In this document: positions 10,036 through 21,608 of the stretch, one piece after another
How the letters are laid out: the number at the start of each line of letters is the position of its first letter
Position numbering within the stretch: the first letter of the stretch is position 1
From: Periplaneta americana
Taxonomy: Eukaryota; Arthropoda; Insecta; Blattodea; Blattidae
Length of the DNA: 64,000 bases
Direction of reading: 5' to 3'
NCBI RefSeq assembly: GCF_040183065.1
Contig: NC_091120.1
Location: forward strand, 22,477,708 to 22,541,707
The notes under the pieces: generated by a model
Seen by the model: only the letters and a program-made list of their open reading frames with translations
What the model was told of the DNA's origin: nothing
Database searches by the model: none
Made by a program: the position numbers and the translations under genes

Positions 10036-13000
10036 GTATGGTATGGTTCAGATCTTCATTATTGTTTTTGTTAATAAATTAGAAGTTTAAAGAAGTGCTA
10101 ATAAGATGTGTTAGATTTAAAGAGTTCACATTCTTTTTAAACTGTCTGTAGCTACCTATATCAAATGACATGTTGTTAGGTTATGTAGGTCTCTTCGTGC
10201 TTGAATTTATACAGTTGTTATTAATTTAGCAATGCATTTTGTTATTGCCGTCACGTCAAATATTGTGTTAAAGAACTTTGGACTGTTAGATCTCAACTGT
10301 GAGGCAGTATTTAATTACAAATTAAACCTAAGGTACATTGGAGTCAGTGACGTATAACCTAGTCTACGGTAGGCCTATTTACAATGATATAAAATTGTCA
10401 TCAATTATTTGTGTACGGTATTGTATTACATGCATACGTCATATTGTCATGCTGTACATAAGCTTTATTAATTCATAATTTTAGAATTAATACCATTAGC
10501 ATAGTCAATTGTGAAAAAATTAGATTTGTTTGGTATTTCTTCAGAAAAGATACACCTAAGAAGGAACAATTTTATTTTGTTTCACTGGCTTATGTGATAT
10601 ATACAGTATATGATAAACACGTGGTTTTAGTTCGCAGCCACAAATACTTAAAACATAAAAATCGTTTGTTACTTACCTGCAGGCTATATTCTGATGCACT
10701 GTTTCCCCTCCCCCCTCCATTACAAATACAACACTCGGGAGATCCAGAACGTAATACTAGGGAAACTGATAACTTCCATAGTAATTGGTCCTGGACCTCT
10801 CGCATGTTATGTTGGTAATTAGTAACAAGTAGTGGGGTGGGGCTACAGCACTGCATTAGGTTATACATACAGGTAATTAGCGCCTATCAAATGATTATGT
10901 TTGTGGCCTGGTATTGTCATGAATCGAGAGGATTCCATGCAAGAACATTTCACGTCTTTTATTCTGTTTCACATGACGAAGATTTTGTAGCATTGCAAAG
11001 TACACACCTTTCTTGATTAGGCAAGAATTCAATGAACAAAACGCCTTGTCTGTCCTAGCCAAACAAACCCAAAACCTCATCGTGTCATGTGTTTGAAAAC
11101 ATTTTGACCACCCTCTCTACAGCCCTCACTTGGCACCAAGTGCTTTCCACCTGTTTCTTCATCTGAAATTACTTGGTGGCAAATATTTTGATGTCGATGA
11201 TGTGAAAGAAGCAGTGCAGACATGACTTTCATCACATTCGTTATTTTATGACGAAGGAATAAAAAGATTGGTTCTTTCGTTATGACATGTGCCTTAATAA
11301 TGGCGGAAACTATGTGAAGAAGTAGTAGTGTAAGGTGTGTAGAATCAAATGAAAATGAATTATTAAAAAATAATAATGTGTTTCTTTTTTTAAAATTACC
11401 TGTATTCACTTTAAAAATATGCCTTCTATGTTATTGTGACACTCAGCATTTTATTTTCTTACTTCACAAATGAACCATTTTCATTTTCCGTTACATCTAA
11501 ATAATTATTTCTTAATTATTATTTAATTAAGATTGTTCCAAACATTTATGTCAAATGATAATAGGCTTAGGGCTGTGTAATTTCAGAAATGTTTTCTTTA
11601 CTGATTACAGAGTATGACTAGTGAAAGTAAGTCTTCTCACCATGAAAGAGACTGGAAGAAAGTTAATCTTTATGAACATGAAATTCCTAAAGATGTAAAC
11701 AAGAAAGATGTTATTTATAGTACAGGCACTATAAATATCGAGGTAAGATATACATACCATGGCTACTTTTTTTTTTTCAATCTTCGATTGGGCATGAAAT
11801 CAAAATCAAAGTGAATAGCAAAATGGTTTTATTACCAAAAGTTAAGTACATGTATAAGCTACTTTTCAACATCGTTACCATGAAGATTGAGACATCTGTC
11901 CTACCAATGCACTAGCTTTCTAATACCCTCCACAAAAAAAGTTTTCGTCTGTCTGTTGAACCAGATCTGCATGGGTCTCGAAGATCCTCATTGGAATGAA
12001 AGCGCTGTCCTGTCAACCACTTCTTCATCTCCGGGAAAAGGTGGAAGTCACTCAACATCAGGTCTGGGTTGTAGGGAGGATGATTGAACACTTTCCATTG
12101 GAATTGTTTGAAGTTTTTGGTTTCAATCTTCATGGTAATTATGATGAAAAGTAGCTTATAGGTGTACTTAACTTTTGTCAATAAAACCATTTTGCTATTC
12201 ACTCTGGTATTGATTTCGTGCCCTATTGAAGGTTGAAAAGAAAATAGCCTTTGTATAATTTGCTATTCAGAAATTTGCATTTTAAAAATGGGAAACAAAA
12301 AAATTTTGTTCTTATGGATGATAATTGTAGCTAATTGTGGACATGGTTTAGTTCTTGGTGAGGAAAGATTTCTACTCTTCTGCCCAAGAATATTGAATTT
12401 ATTCCTTATCCACTCCTATAAACTGAAAAAAAAAAAAAAAATAGTCATGCCATGCTGATCTTATTGTTACGTGAATTGGTTGCTCCTTGCAGTCTGCTAC
12501 ATTAGACCATACACAATATGTGAATAAAAATTAAAAATAATGTTATTTTTATTAGTTACAACAATGTAATTTATTCGTCACAACAATAATTCCTTTCTAC
12601 AATTCACCTTAAACGCTCTCGTCAACAATTGGATCTTCACTCAACACAGTATTCGTTATAGCACTCCACCGACGACAATGACAATTTACTTGGACTATTA
12701 CGCACAACAATGAACTGTTAATCTTAACTAATATTTACAAAGCACTATTTACAAATCAGAACTACCAGTTCTCAGTTCACAGTTCTTCTATCTCAGTCAC
12801 TCGAGTTCACAGTATCTCGAACCACAGACCTTCAGAGACAGTTCACTGTACTCGAACTCGGGTCCCTCCAACTGCGGTCCACTGCACTCGAACTCAGGTC
12901 CCTCCAACTGCGGTCCACTGCACTCGAACTCAGGCCTTCGGATGCTGACGCAGATGCGGACGCACACTCGAGTCGAACTCCGGTACACAAGACTGGCTTG

Positions 13001-16000
13001 CTTGCTCTGGCTTTCTCACTGACTGGCTGACTAATCAACTGAAAACTGCTGTCGTTCCTTCGCGACCGTAATTTATAACCACAGCGACGTAGCCTCGAAA
13101 GTTCCACGCGTCTCTAGAGATGGCACTCCAGAGAAATCCAGAGCCCTCTCCTCTCTACCAGCACCAGATGCGCGCGCAAACTCGTCGCGTTGACGTAATA
13201 CACCCTCTCTCTTCTCTCCACCGCGCGATCTGCTTTCTTGCGGGACGCTGGTCGTGAGTTCGAATCTCACGTCGCTGTCACAATAATAATAGGCTAGCTG
13301 TAGTAGAAATGGTGGTGGTGGTGGCTGCGGTGGGGGACAGTGGTGGCAGCAGCAGAAATAATAATAATCATAATCGTAATAATAATAATGTTGCTGTCAG
13401 ATGAAAATTGTAATGTCTTTTCTGAGTTGAATTACTGTCAGTTCCATTTTATTTGTATTTAGTTATTAATTTCTGAAAAGTGGGGCACGTGTGTATTAAT
13501 TTTTCAGGACAAAAGAGGTGTGAACTAGCATTGTTTCACTTTTGAAACCTGAATAGAGATCCAATTGTATTATTGTCTCGTTTACTTTATAAAATACAAA
13601 TGTTTGAAAGCATACCTAGTGTTTTATTTGTGGTTGCTAGTGTTACTTCACATTAAATAAATGGGAAATATAGGATCAGATGGGGTAACAGGAGGTGGAA
13701 CATCAGTTCTTATATTTTGTAGTATCAGAAAAGATAGTTAAAATTATGGTGAATGATGAAAATCACAATAAATTTCAAGTTGAGTATTATTTTTAAGTAA
13801 CTTTGTTCTATTACATTGTATCTTTGCTAGAAAGTTAAAATTCTGTCTATTCAGGTCAGGTTGAAAGGAGACACTGTAAGTTAAATAAGAGACTGTGTTG
13901 TCCCCAAAACTAGGTGAACTATGGAAATGGGCGTGCAAAAATAAGATATAGTCAGCTGTTTTTATGTTGTGCTGAACATGATATTAATTGTCGCTAAAAA
14001 TTAGCGCAGCTTGAGGGAAGGTTTTGACATGAGTTCATTAACAGTTCCAATGTAAGTGTATTGAGAAGCAGAAATATTCTTTTGAAAAATTATGCATTGA
14101 TAACATATCGAAGAACAATGAAAAAAAATGTATCAAAATATCGAAAACTTTATTTCACGAAAGCAAATTGAGAGTGAAATGTCATAATGAAGTGTATTTT
14201 GTATTTCACATTATTTATTCCTTGTAAATAAATGTATCAGTTTCCTATAAAATTGTGTATTTTCGATTATCTGTGATTTTTGTTTTGTACATTTCTTCTT
14301 CTTAGTCTTCTTATTTGGTATTACAGCCCAGGTGGGCCTTAACCTCCTCTATGGCTCTCTTCCATCCTTCTCTATCTATCGCCAACTCCCTCCAATTCCT
14401 TATTCCTAATCTGTTCACATCCATTCGTACACAGTTCCACCATCTTGTTCTCGGTCTTCCTCTTAATCTGGTTCCATCTGGGTTGTTATTGAAGACAATC
14501 TTCACTTTCCTTGTTGTTTCCATCCTTGTGACGTGTCCCAACCATCTCAGTCTTTGACATCTTATGTGCACCTCCAAATCTGATTCCTTGTACAGTTCGT
14601 ATATCTCATTATTATATCTGGCTCTCCATCCATCCACTGTTTCAATTGCTCCGAATATCCTTCTTAAGATTTTCCTCTCAAATACTGCTAGTTGTTTGCA
14701 TGTATTTTTATTCAGAACCCATGTTTCTGTACCATATGTTATAATGGGTCTTATTAGGGTTTTGTAAATCTTGATTTTGATTTCTCTAGATATTATTTTA
14801 TTTTTAACAATTGGTAAAAGTGAATAATATGCCCTGTTAGCCAGATTTATTCTTCTTTGTACCTCATTCCTTAGGTCATTATTTGCTGTCAATATTGTTC
14901 CGAGATATGTAAATTCTTTTACTTTTTCAAACTTGTATGTTCCCATTTTAACTTCCTTCACTTGACCATTTTGTCTTTTGGTGAATGACATAAATTTAGA
15001 TTTCTTGGTATTTATTTTAAATCCCAGCTTCTGAGTTTCCTTATCCAATGCTACCAAGGCTTCTTCAACGTCTTGTATCCTTCTTCCGGTGATGATGACA
15101 TCATCCGCATAGCCTAAAATCTGTTGTGTCTTATTAAATATAGTTCCATTAATTTGGACTTCTGATTTTATTATTGCAATGTGTAGGGCTATATTAAACA
15201 AGATAGGTGCCAGCCCATCTCCTTGCCTGGTTCCTTTCTCCAATTTAAAATTTTCAGTTGTGATCTTTCCTAATTTCACTGTTGCCTTTGGTTCAGATGA
15301 CACGATTCTGCAGACATTTATCAGTTTCCTTGGAAAACCGAGTTGATGCATGTGTCCCCATATTGTCCTAAGTATTAGATTATCATATGCAGATTCAAAA
15401 TCTAAAAAGAGGCAGTGTAAATCGATGTTCTGTTCCCAGCATTTTTCTGTCTCTTGTCTCATTATGAATAGCTGGTCCACCGTCGATCTTCCTGGTCTGA
15501 ATCCGCACTAATATATGGTAACATTTTTTTATATAGGATGTTAGTCAAAATTTTATAAACTGTACACAGTAAAGTTATTGCCGTATAGTTCTCACATATC
15601 ATATTATCACCCCTTTTTTTTTTGTACATTTCTAAGTCCCTATTAAGATACACAGTCAGGAAATTTACTACATAATTAATTTTACTGCAGGGGAAATAGT
15701 TCTTGTAAGTGAACTATTGATGCTATTTTTCATATATTGTACAGTTGAGCCAGAAAACTTCTAAGGTTTACTATGTGTAAATGTGTTATTTATGGAGCTC
15801 TAATAATCATTGCAAATACTTAAATGATTCTTGTATTACAGGGCATAAATATGTTCTATCGCAAAGTATCTCCTCCCAGCAACATACAACCATCTGGTCA
15901 GTCACTACTTTTGCTCCATGGTAGAAACTTCAAATCTGAAACCTGGGAGAAACTTGGAACACTACATTTGATGGCCAGTCTGGGCCATCTTGTTGTAGCT

Positions 16001-19000
16001 GTTGATTTACCAGGTCGGTGTAATGATTTTCTTTGTATAAGTTATTTTTCCTTTAAATTATTTGGTTTTCTATCTTGATGTAAAGTAAATTTATATATTT
16101 TCTTCTATTATTCTGTTTTCTTTTGCAAAATCAGGAAAAATATATTCACTAAATTAGCATATTATGTTTGTATTTGTACATACCACTTCATTTTCATTTC
16201 ATGAACATGTACCGTAATTAAGAGTTATAGTTTCACGTTTGCTTGAATATAGATATTTTGACAGACAACTTACCTGTTTCTAAAATAAATGAAAACATGT
16301 ACTTTGCAGTATAAAAGACAGTTGAACATAATACGGTTGGGAAGTATTAAGCAGATATGGACACTCTCTTAATAGAAAGTATATTTTGTGATACATTAGA
16401 AGAAGCCCGAAGTCTTAAGATTTACTTGTCACTTGGTTCTCAAAATTTATAATAGGAAAGCCAATGCGGTGCTAACCTCGAAAAAATACTGGGTGTGTGA
16501 CCCCTGTATATAGCAGCCTCTTCTGGATTAAAGCATAAAATTATGTTTTTTTTTTTTTTTTTGAAATAGGGGAGAGTCGGGACAGCAGGTAATATCGGAC
16601 AGTGGGTTTCTTTCATCTACCACACGATGATAGTACGTGATTGACATGGTTACGTTTCTGTGATGTCGCATAGAGAAACGTAACCATGTCATTCAGGTAC
16701 TATCATATGATGGTAGATGAAAGAAATGCACTGTCCGATATTACCTGATGTCCGATACTACCCGACTCTCTCCTAATGGATTTCTTCCAAATTTTTTGTT
16801 GCATAAACAATGAAAAAGAAGCAGCAGTATAGGCAGTGCTGTCATGGTAATTATTTTCTTGGCCATACAGCCCACCCCTTGTTTTCTCCCTTGAAATATA
16901 TTTTACTCTCCTCTCTCAATCTCTCCGACTGTCATTTAATGTTTTTTTTAAATTAAAGACGAAGTAAAGAAATTGTTTTGCTTTACATTTTAATTGTACA
17001 ACAAGTTTGATTTAAAGAATACACCATGTAGTATCACCGTAGATGCACACTTGTCTTGATGAATCTTGGAGTGTGTATTTGCAGCAATTCTTGTTTCTCA
17101 ACCATTTTATATAATTCTGAATTCCAGTGCTGCAGAGGTGGACAATTTTTGTTTATGAACATCAAACAAAATACATTAGGCACAGCAAGAGATGATCTAA
17201 GATCTTTACAGATCTCCACGTAAAAAACTTAGGCATCCATATGCCATATGGCTCCATACAAATAAAATTTTATTTTCCCCATACGATTAATTAAAAATAA
17301 TTGTAGGTTCTCATACGATATATGGCCCTATATGGCCTCCATAACAGCACTGAGTATAGGTGATGTCTTCAGAATATTTCATCTCAGAGAAAATAATTAT
17401 TATCTAAAGAAATATATCACCAGTCAAAAACTTTTTAGACAGAAGTTTTATAGTTTAAAGAGCTCTACGTGAATTATTTTAAAGTTAACCTAGATTTTTT
17501 CCATGATATTTGGTAGATGCTGAGAAGTACTTCATTTATTGTGTCTTTTTAATAGGTTATGGAGAAACTACAGCTCCGTACAGTGGAGACCGATCAAAAT
17601 TCATTGCTTCTATAATACAGTCGCCTCTTTTAAGTGGAAGCCATCCTGTCTTAATCTCACCCTCGATGAGTGGTGAATACTCTGTGATGTTCGTTGGAGA
17701 GCATTCTGATTTGATATCAGGTTATATCCCTGTTGCTCCAGTAGCAACAAGCTCAGTTCCACAAGGCGTCCTTAGAAAAATACAGGTAATAAAGATATTA
17801 TGAATTTGAACTGTATGTAGTATCTCAATGCCTAACTTATATTATTGTATATGCCACAACACAACACTATTATATACCAAGTATATGGTAATCATATCTA
17901 ATTCCAAAAATAATTCACAAAGAAGTGTTTCTTTTGAACATTATTTTAATGATTTTGGTATGAATAATTCAGCTTCGAAACATAATACTATAGTCATTTT
18001 AGGTCAACGTGTACGAAGTAAAATAGTAGTACAGAATATTTCGGATTCTAACTATCCACAAACTATTCCACAATTTCCTTTACAGCTACATAAAGAGGTG
18101 TCACTATTTTCTGACATGATACAGCACACCAAAAACCATCTTAAAATGGAATGCTACCTCGTGTAAGGCATGAGAATTTTGGATAGTAGAAATTGAGTTT
18201 TGAGAGTTTATATATTAATTTAAATAGAACCATCTGTCATCTGAGAAAAATGTCTTATCAATAGGGGTGTGATTTTTTGGTATTAACAATATATGCGAAA
18301 TATGTTGAAAACTTAATTTTATGTATGGAAAATGCAAATCCCTTAACGAAAGTTCAAAATTAAATGAAATATATTTCGAAATTGATAGAAACCCACGAAA
18401 TTATTTCATAATCACGATATTTTCAACAAAACACAGGTTTTATGAAGAATTCACATGAAAAATTACTCTTTCTTTCAAGTAAAACGTGAAAATTTTCTTT
18501 GTTATAAAATATACATGAACATTTCTACGTATTTATTTGATTGTTCAGCATTACATGCATGTGACATCTGGCAACAATGTACACAGTTTCGGGGACTACT
18601 TCCAAAGAGCAGCATAAGCAGACAACGGTTATTTCTCGTTCCCGCAACAACTGTCGTCATAAGATCAAGAAGACAGTGCCATCACCCCCTAACAGTCTAA
18701 CGAAGTTAAATTATGAATTTAATTAATAATGCAAAGAATTTTCTGTTAGTTTCAGAGGAATTGTTTCAATAATAATTTAAAAAAATTGTTATTTTATTAT
18801 TTTTTAAATTTCTTTAGGGTGGGAAATATGCGCGAAATTGCTTAATTTTATATGACATATTAACAGAAATTAACCATTTTAATCACCGAAATCAGGATAA
18901 AATAATCACCATAAAATCACGCTCCTACTTATCGAGAATGGCCACACTGTTGCAAATGAAAAGTCTTCACTTCCCTGATCGTAATCGAACTTGGGATCTG

Positions 19001-19331
19001 CTTAGTTTTAGTTGGATGTGTTACAAATATACACATAGATGAAGACAGATGAAATAAAATGAAGTTTTTTTTCCGTGTAGAAAATGCTTATGTGATGTGA
19101 TAACGTTGTAGAAATTAACCATTTGTTGTTGTTTGTTGACAGACACCCACACTGATAATGTATGGCGCAAATGACAACACACCAATGGCAAAGGAGGCCC
19201 CAAAGAATTTGGGAGTTATGCCTAATAGCCAAGAAGTTGTCTTCAAGAACTGTGGCCATGCAGCTTACTTAGACGAGCCTGATCTATTTCATAAGATGCT
19301 GTACAATTTTATGAAACTTCTACATGACTGA
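9931..19331 (+). CDS. ABHD14: ABHD14-family alpha/beta hydrolase (five exons, complete)
   Basis: Joining 9931-10035, 11611-11742, 15842-16013, 17556-17785 and 19143-19331 gives 828 nt, 275 aa. All introns are GT-AG and the phases agree (0, 0, 1, 0). Residues 5-22 are hydrophobic (LFVVAIFAFVWCYLAF), an N-terminal signal anchor as in ABHD14A rather than the soluble ABHD14B. The hydrolase core follows: LLLLHGR at 101-107 (oxyanion strand and loop), VVAVDLPGYG at 130-139, nucleophile elbow SPSMSG with catalytic Ser173, acid Asp224 in YGANDN, and His252 in CGHAAYL. The elbow is S-x-S-x-S instead of G-x-S-x-G, characteristic of this family. Length matches animal ABHD14A (about 270 aa). The family contains a lysine deacetylase (ABHD14B); the substrate of this protein is not predictable. 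The first ATG of the conserved frame was taken as start. No promoter or poly(A) signal is assigned. Confidence 0.9.
10036..11090 (+). other. ABHD14 intron 1, non-coding
   Basis: Nothing recognisable apart from short AT-rich stretches, until a mariner fragment near 11.1 kb. Confidence 0.6.
11090..11326 (+). pseudogene. Mariner transposase C-terminus in ABHD14 intron 1
   Basis: The + frame reads HPLYSPHLAPSAFHLFLHLK, LLGGKYFDVDDVKEAVQT, a stop, then LFYDEGIKRLVLRYD and NNGGNYVKK. This corresponds to the YSPDLAPxDFHLF catalytic block and C-terminal tail of mariner transposases. The aspartates of that block are replaced (PHLAPSA). A dead fragment. Confidence 0.75.
11611..11742 (+). CDS. ABHD14: ABHD14 exon 2
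   Basis: Acceptor 'ctgattacag|agt', donor 'gag|gtaaga'. Residues 36-79 (SMTSESKSSHHERDWKK ... STGTINIE), phase 0 at both ends. A mariner remnant begins about 35 bp after the donor. Confidence 0.78.
11777..12240 (-). mobile_element. Mariner remnant with inverted duplicated 3' end
   Basis: On the - strand, WKVFNHPPYNPDLMLSDFHL FPEMKKWLTGQRFHS is the mariner catalytic block (PDLxxSDFHLFP). The flanks 11777-11899 and 12112-12240 are near-perfect reverse complements (shared: 'gtgaatagcaaaatggtttt', 'aaaagttaagtaca', 'ataagctacttttca'). The 3' end of the element is therefore present twice, head to head. It lies just inside ABHD14 intron 2. Confidence 0.7.
12541..13282 (-). mobile_element. Solo LTR of a Gypsy-type retrotransposon
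   Basis: On the - strand the 742-bp unit starts TGTGACAGCGACGTGAGATT and ends TAAAAATAACA (TG...CA ends), and is flanked by the 4-bp duplication ATAA. It has a promoter-like TTATAAATTACGGTC with a start-like region ~35 bp downstream, and AATAAA near the 3' end. Three tandem copies of a ~36-bp unit ('ctcgaactcaggtccctcc' plus 'aactgcggtccactgca') lie at 12850-12935. No internal coding region is present, so it is a recombined solo LTR in ABHD14 intron 2. A truncated relative is at 20022-20487. Confidence 0.7.
14311..15653 (-). pseudogene. LINE reverse transcriptase, antisense in ABHD14 intron 2
   Basis: A 389-residue - strand frame (15480-14311) holds most of an RT: LFLDFESAYDN, EKGTRQGDGLAPILFNIALH, catalytic LGYADDVIITG, INTKKSKFM, FTYLGTIL, ERKILRRIFG and the C-terminal RLRWLGHVTRM ... 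LRGRPRTRWW ... WRELAIDREGWK. Upstream, in another frame, CENYTAITLLCTVYKILTNI (15653 down) is the N-terminal RT block, so one frameshift near 15.48 kb breaks it. 5'-truncated. The 3' end is near 14290 in an A-rich tract. Distinct from the (TAAG)-tail LINE. Confidence 0.85.
15842..16013 (+). CDS. ABHD14: ABHD14 exon 3 (oxyanion region)
   Basis: Acceptor 'ttgtattacag|ggc', donor 'cag|gtcggt'. Residues 80-136 plus one base. It contains LLLLHG and ends VVAVDLP, the usual exon edge in ABHD14 genes. Confidence 0.9.
16569..16773. mobile_element. Snap-back MITE (near-perfect 205-bp palindrome)
   Basis: The left arm GGGGAGAGTCGGGACAGCAG ... and the right arm are reverse complements over about 95 bases each ('ggtaatatcggacagtg', 'tttctttcatctacca', 'catggttacgtttct'). 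TA flanks both ends. Lies in ABHD14 intron 3. A related design with different sequence is at 63364-63606. Confidence 0.7.
16800..17540. other. ABHD14 intron 3, remainder
   Basis: No coding or repeat structure identified apart from AT-rich stretches. Confidence 0.5.
17556..17785 (+). CDS. ABHD14: ABHD14 exon 4 (nucleophile elbow)
   Basis: Acceptor 'tttttaatag|gt', donor 'cag|gtaata'. Completes Gly137 and encodes GYGETTAPY ... LISPSMSGEY ... VAPVATSS ... LRKIQ, with catalytic Ser173. Confidence 0.92.
18262..18927. mobile_element. hAT-type MITE in ABHD14 intron 4
   Basis: Terminal repeats TAGGGGTGTGATTTT and (reverse complement) TAGGAGCGTGATTTT, flanked by CTTATCAA and CTTATCGA (7 of 8 match), the 8-bp duplication expected of hAT. 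666 bp, AT-rich, no transposase. Confidence 0.7.
19143..19331 (+). CDS. ABHD14: ABHD14 exon 5 (acid and histidine, stop)
   Basis: Acceptor 'gtttgttgacag|aca'. Encodes TPTLIMYGANDNTP ... FKNCGHAAYLDEPD and ends MKLLHD before TGA at 19329-19331. Confidence 0.92.
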   Translation, partial: TPTLIMYGANDNTPMAKEAPKNLGVMPNSQEVVFKNCGHAAYLDEPDLFHKMLYNFMKLLHD

Positions 19332-19643
19332 AAGAGAGCATCATGAACCATTTGAACATTCATTTAGTGCAAGAATTATTTGTCAGTCTTTCGCAGTAAG
19401 TTGGGTGAAACTACAGTACTTTATTCATAATGGTTTCAGTTTCATTGGTGGTTTAATGTACGAAACTATTTGGGTATATGTACTGTTTCAAACTGAATCC
19501 TTTAGTTCAGTACTTTACGAGCCTATTTTCAGGGAAAAAAGGATTCGCTGGTGAATGGTAAGACTTTCGAATTGAGTCCATATTAATCCCGTCAATTATA
19601 ATGGAACATTGGGCCAACATAACGTAGAAGAGATACATATATA

Positions 19644-20545
19644 CAGAGAGGGCGGAAAGTAACTCCCTATTAGTAATCGCTAATAACTTTCTAAACAAGT
19701 TCTGTTGTGGAGCGTGAAATGATAAAAATATTTGCAATTAAAATTAAAACGTCATATATTCACCAGCATTTTCCACCAGTTTTTTGCAATCTCTTGGGAC
19801 TTTCCACGGACGAAAATTTAATTCGTTCTTCATAAAATTTCGGTTTGTGTAGAGAGTAAGATCACTTTCATGAGTGGCCTGAGTTTTGCGGGCCTTAGGT
19901 GAACATATCCCTCACCATTTGCACTGTTGCTTCTGTCCCGGATATTGAGTATCCACCACAGATCCTGTGTTCATGAGTTTATAATAGCAGTTCTTGATGG
20001 TCTTGGGATCCAATGTAGTGCAGTCACTCGAGTTTATAGTATCTCGAACCCCAGACCTACAGAGACAGTCCACTGAACTTCGAACTCAGGTCCCCCAACT
20101 GCAGTCCACTGCACTCGAACTCAGGACTTCGATGCTCACACAGCTGTGGACACATTCAAGTCGAACTCCGGTCTCGAAGCTGGCTTGCTGTCCAACGACT
20201 ACAACAACAATTGCTGCTGCTCACTTGCCTCTCTTCTTTTATAACCAAACCATAGTTTCCAGAGAGTACGATGCTGGAAATTTCTACCGATGTCCGGAAG
20301 ATGGCACCTCTCGAATTCTCTGGCTTTCTTCCCTCAGTCGCAGGCGCATTACTCCTCTCCTCTCTAAGCCACAGCACATGCCCTAGGAAGCAGATGTGCG
20401 CACAACTTCATTTGTCGCGTCGCCCGATCCTTCCACGCGCGCTCTGCCCTCTGTGGGATGCGTGATCGAATCTCGACGGGGCTGGCACAATATATACAAA
20501 CGTTATAAGCATTTTACAATAGGGAGCTACTTTCCGTCCACCCTG
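19644..20545. mobile_element. Tc1/mariner-type element with LTR fragment inside
   Basis: Ends CAGAGAGGGCGGAAAGTAAC and (reverse complement) CAGGGTGGACGGAAAGTAGC, each continuing CTCCCTATT, with TA on both flanks. The interior is non-coding and includes a piece homologous to the LTR at 12.5-13.3 kb. It starts ~310 bp after the ABHD14 stop, so it may fall in the 3' UTR. Confidence 0.7.
20022..20487 (-). mobile_element. Truncated LTR related to 12541-13282
   Basis: Same order of motifs as the solo LTR ('cagtcactcgag', 'actcgaactcag', 'cactgcactcgaactcagg', 'agtcgaactccggt', terminal 'ctggcaca'), but lacking the U5-like part and with many differences. Nested within a mariner-type element. Confidence 0.65.
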
Positions 20546-20559
20546 TAGAAACATTAAAC

Positions 20560-21600
20560 AGTAGGAAATACAGCACAGTATGTAGAGTATATTGAAATTG
20601 GTGTACTTCTCTCCTTGGTCATATGTTTTGACAGAATAGTTACTTTCAATGCTTAGCTAAGCGAAGTTTCACTGCTAGGGAATCTGCTTTTCTTTTAAAC
20701 CATGATATATAGCATGCTGATGCTCACAATTGGATCAGCTTACTTTATTTAGAATATTAAATAGGCTTATACTGGTGAATACATTGCTGCAATACAGTAA
20801 TGTGCTTTTCTTGGCAATGTATGGTTCCAAAGTCACAGCTTAAAAGAAAACTATAAATGGCTTTATTTTTGTTTTCATAAGAAGAAGAATCTCTTGCATA
20901 TGGTTAAATATTTTAAACTTATAATTTATGGGAGCCAAAGTCCTTACAGGGAAGTGCATCTGTTTTGTTACACACTTTATAAAATGTTAGACGTGAGTGG
21001 ATGTTGTAACAAACAAAAACATTCACAGTTCTGGTTGTTATCTAGCAGTGAGTACTTAGATGTTTCTTCCGTTTCAGAAAAAGAGTTTGTCTTACTAGTG
21101 ACGGTTATTTGGGTTTTGTCTTTCATTATGAAATTAAAGTTATTGATATACAATTTATTTTCATTTGTTTATTGAAAGGAGATGATAACGTCTGTCTCGA
21201 AAAACAGTACATCACATATGCATTTATCAAAAGGGAAGAGGAAGAATATATTTTTCTACAAAATCTATTTTACAGCTATCAGTTTAATAGCTTATTTATT
21301 GAACAATTTGTATTTTGGCGGTCTGCGAAATGAGCAAGTCGTCTTCTGAAGGTGTGAGCTGTTCTCAGGAGGAACATTGTTTGAGATATTGCTGAAAATT
21401 CAAAGTTACACAGTTGACATGTTGAGGAAATGAACAGTGCACATTTCCATAAGTATTTCATGGCATTTCTTAAAATTCTGAAAGCAGGGGTAATATAAAC
21501 AGCAAGAGCTGAGTCCCAGAAGCAGTACTTTGTATTTGCAAAGTCGTGGCTTCTCGACTGGTTTAGCCGATCTTTTTGCATTGTGTCATTACTTTAATAA
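20560..21600. other. Intergenic, no feature recognised
   Basis: AT-rich. Short open frames here show no recognisable domain. Confidence 0.5.
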
Positions 21601-21608
21601 AGTCAGTA

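Noticed and set aside
12797-13270. Overlapping - strand frames with repeated PEFECSGPQLEG-like peptides
   Set aside because: Created by tandem units of the LTR; no conserved protein.
18455-18700. 81-codon + strand frame in ABHD14 intron 4
   Set aside because: Lies within a delimited hAT MITE and shows no domain.
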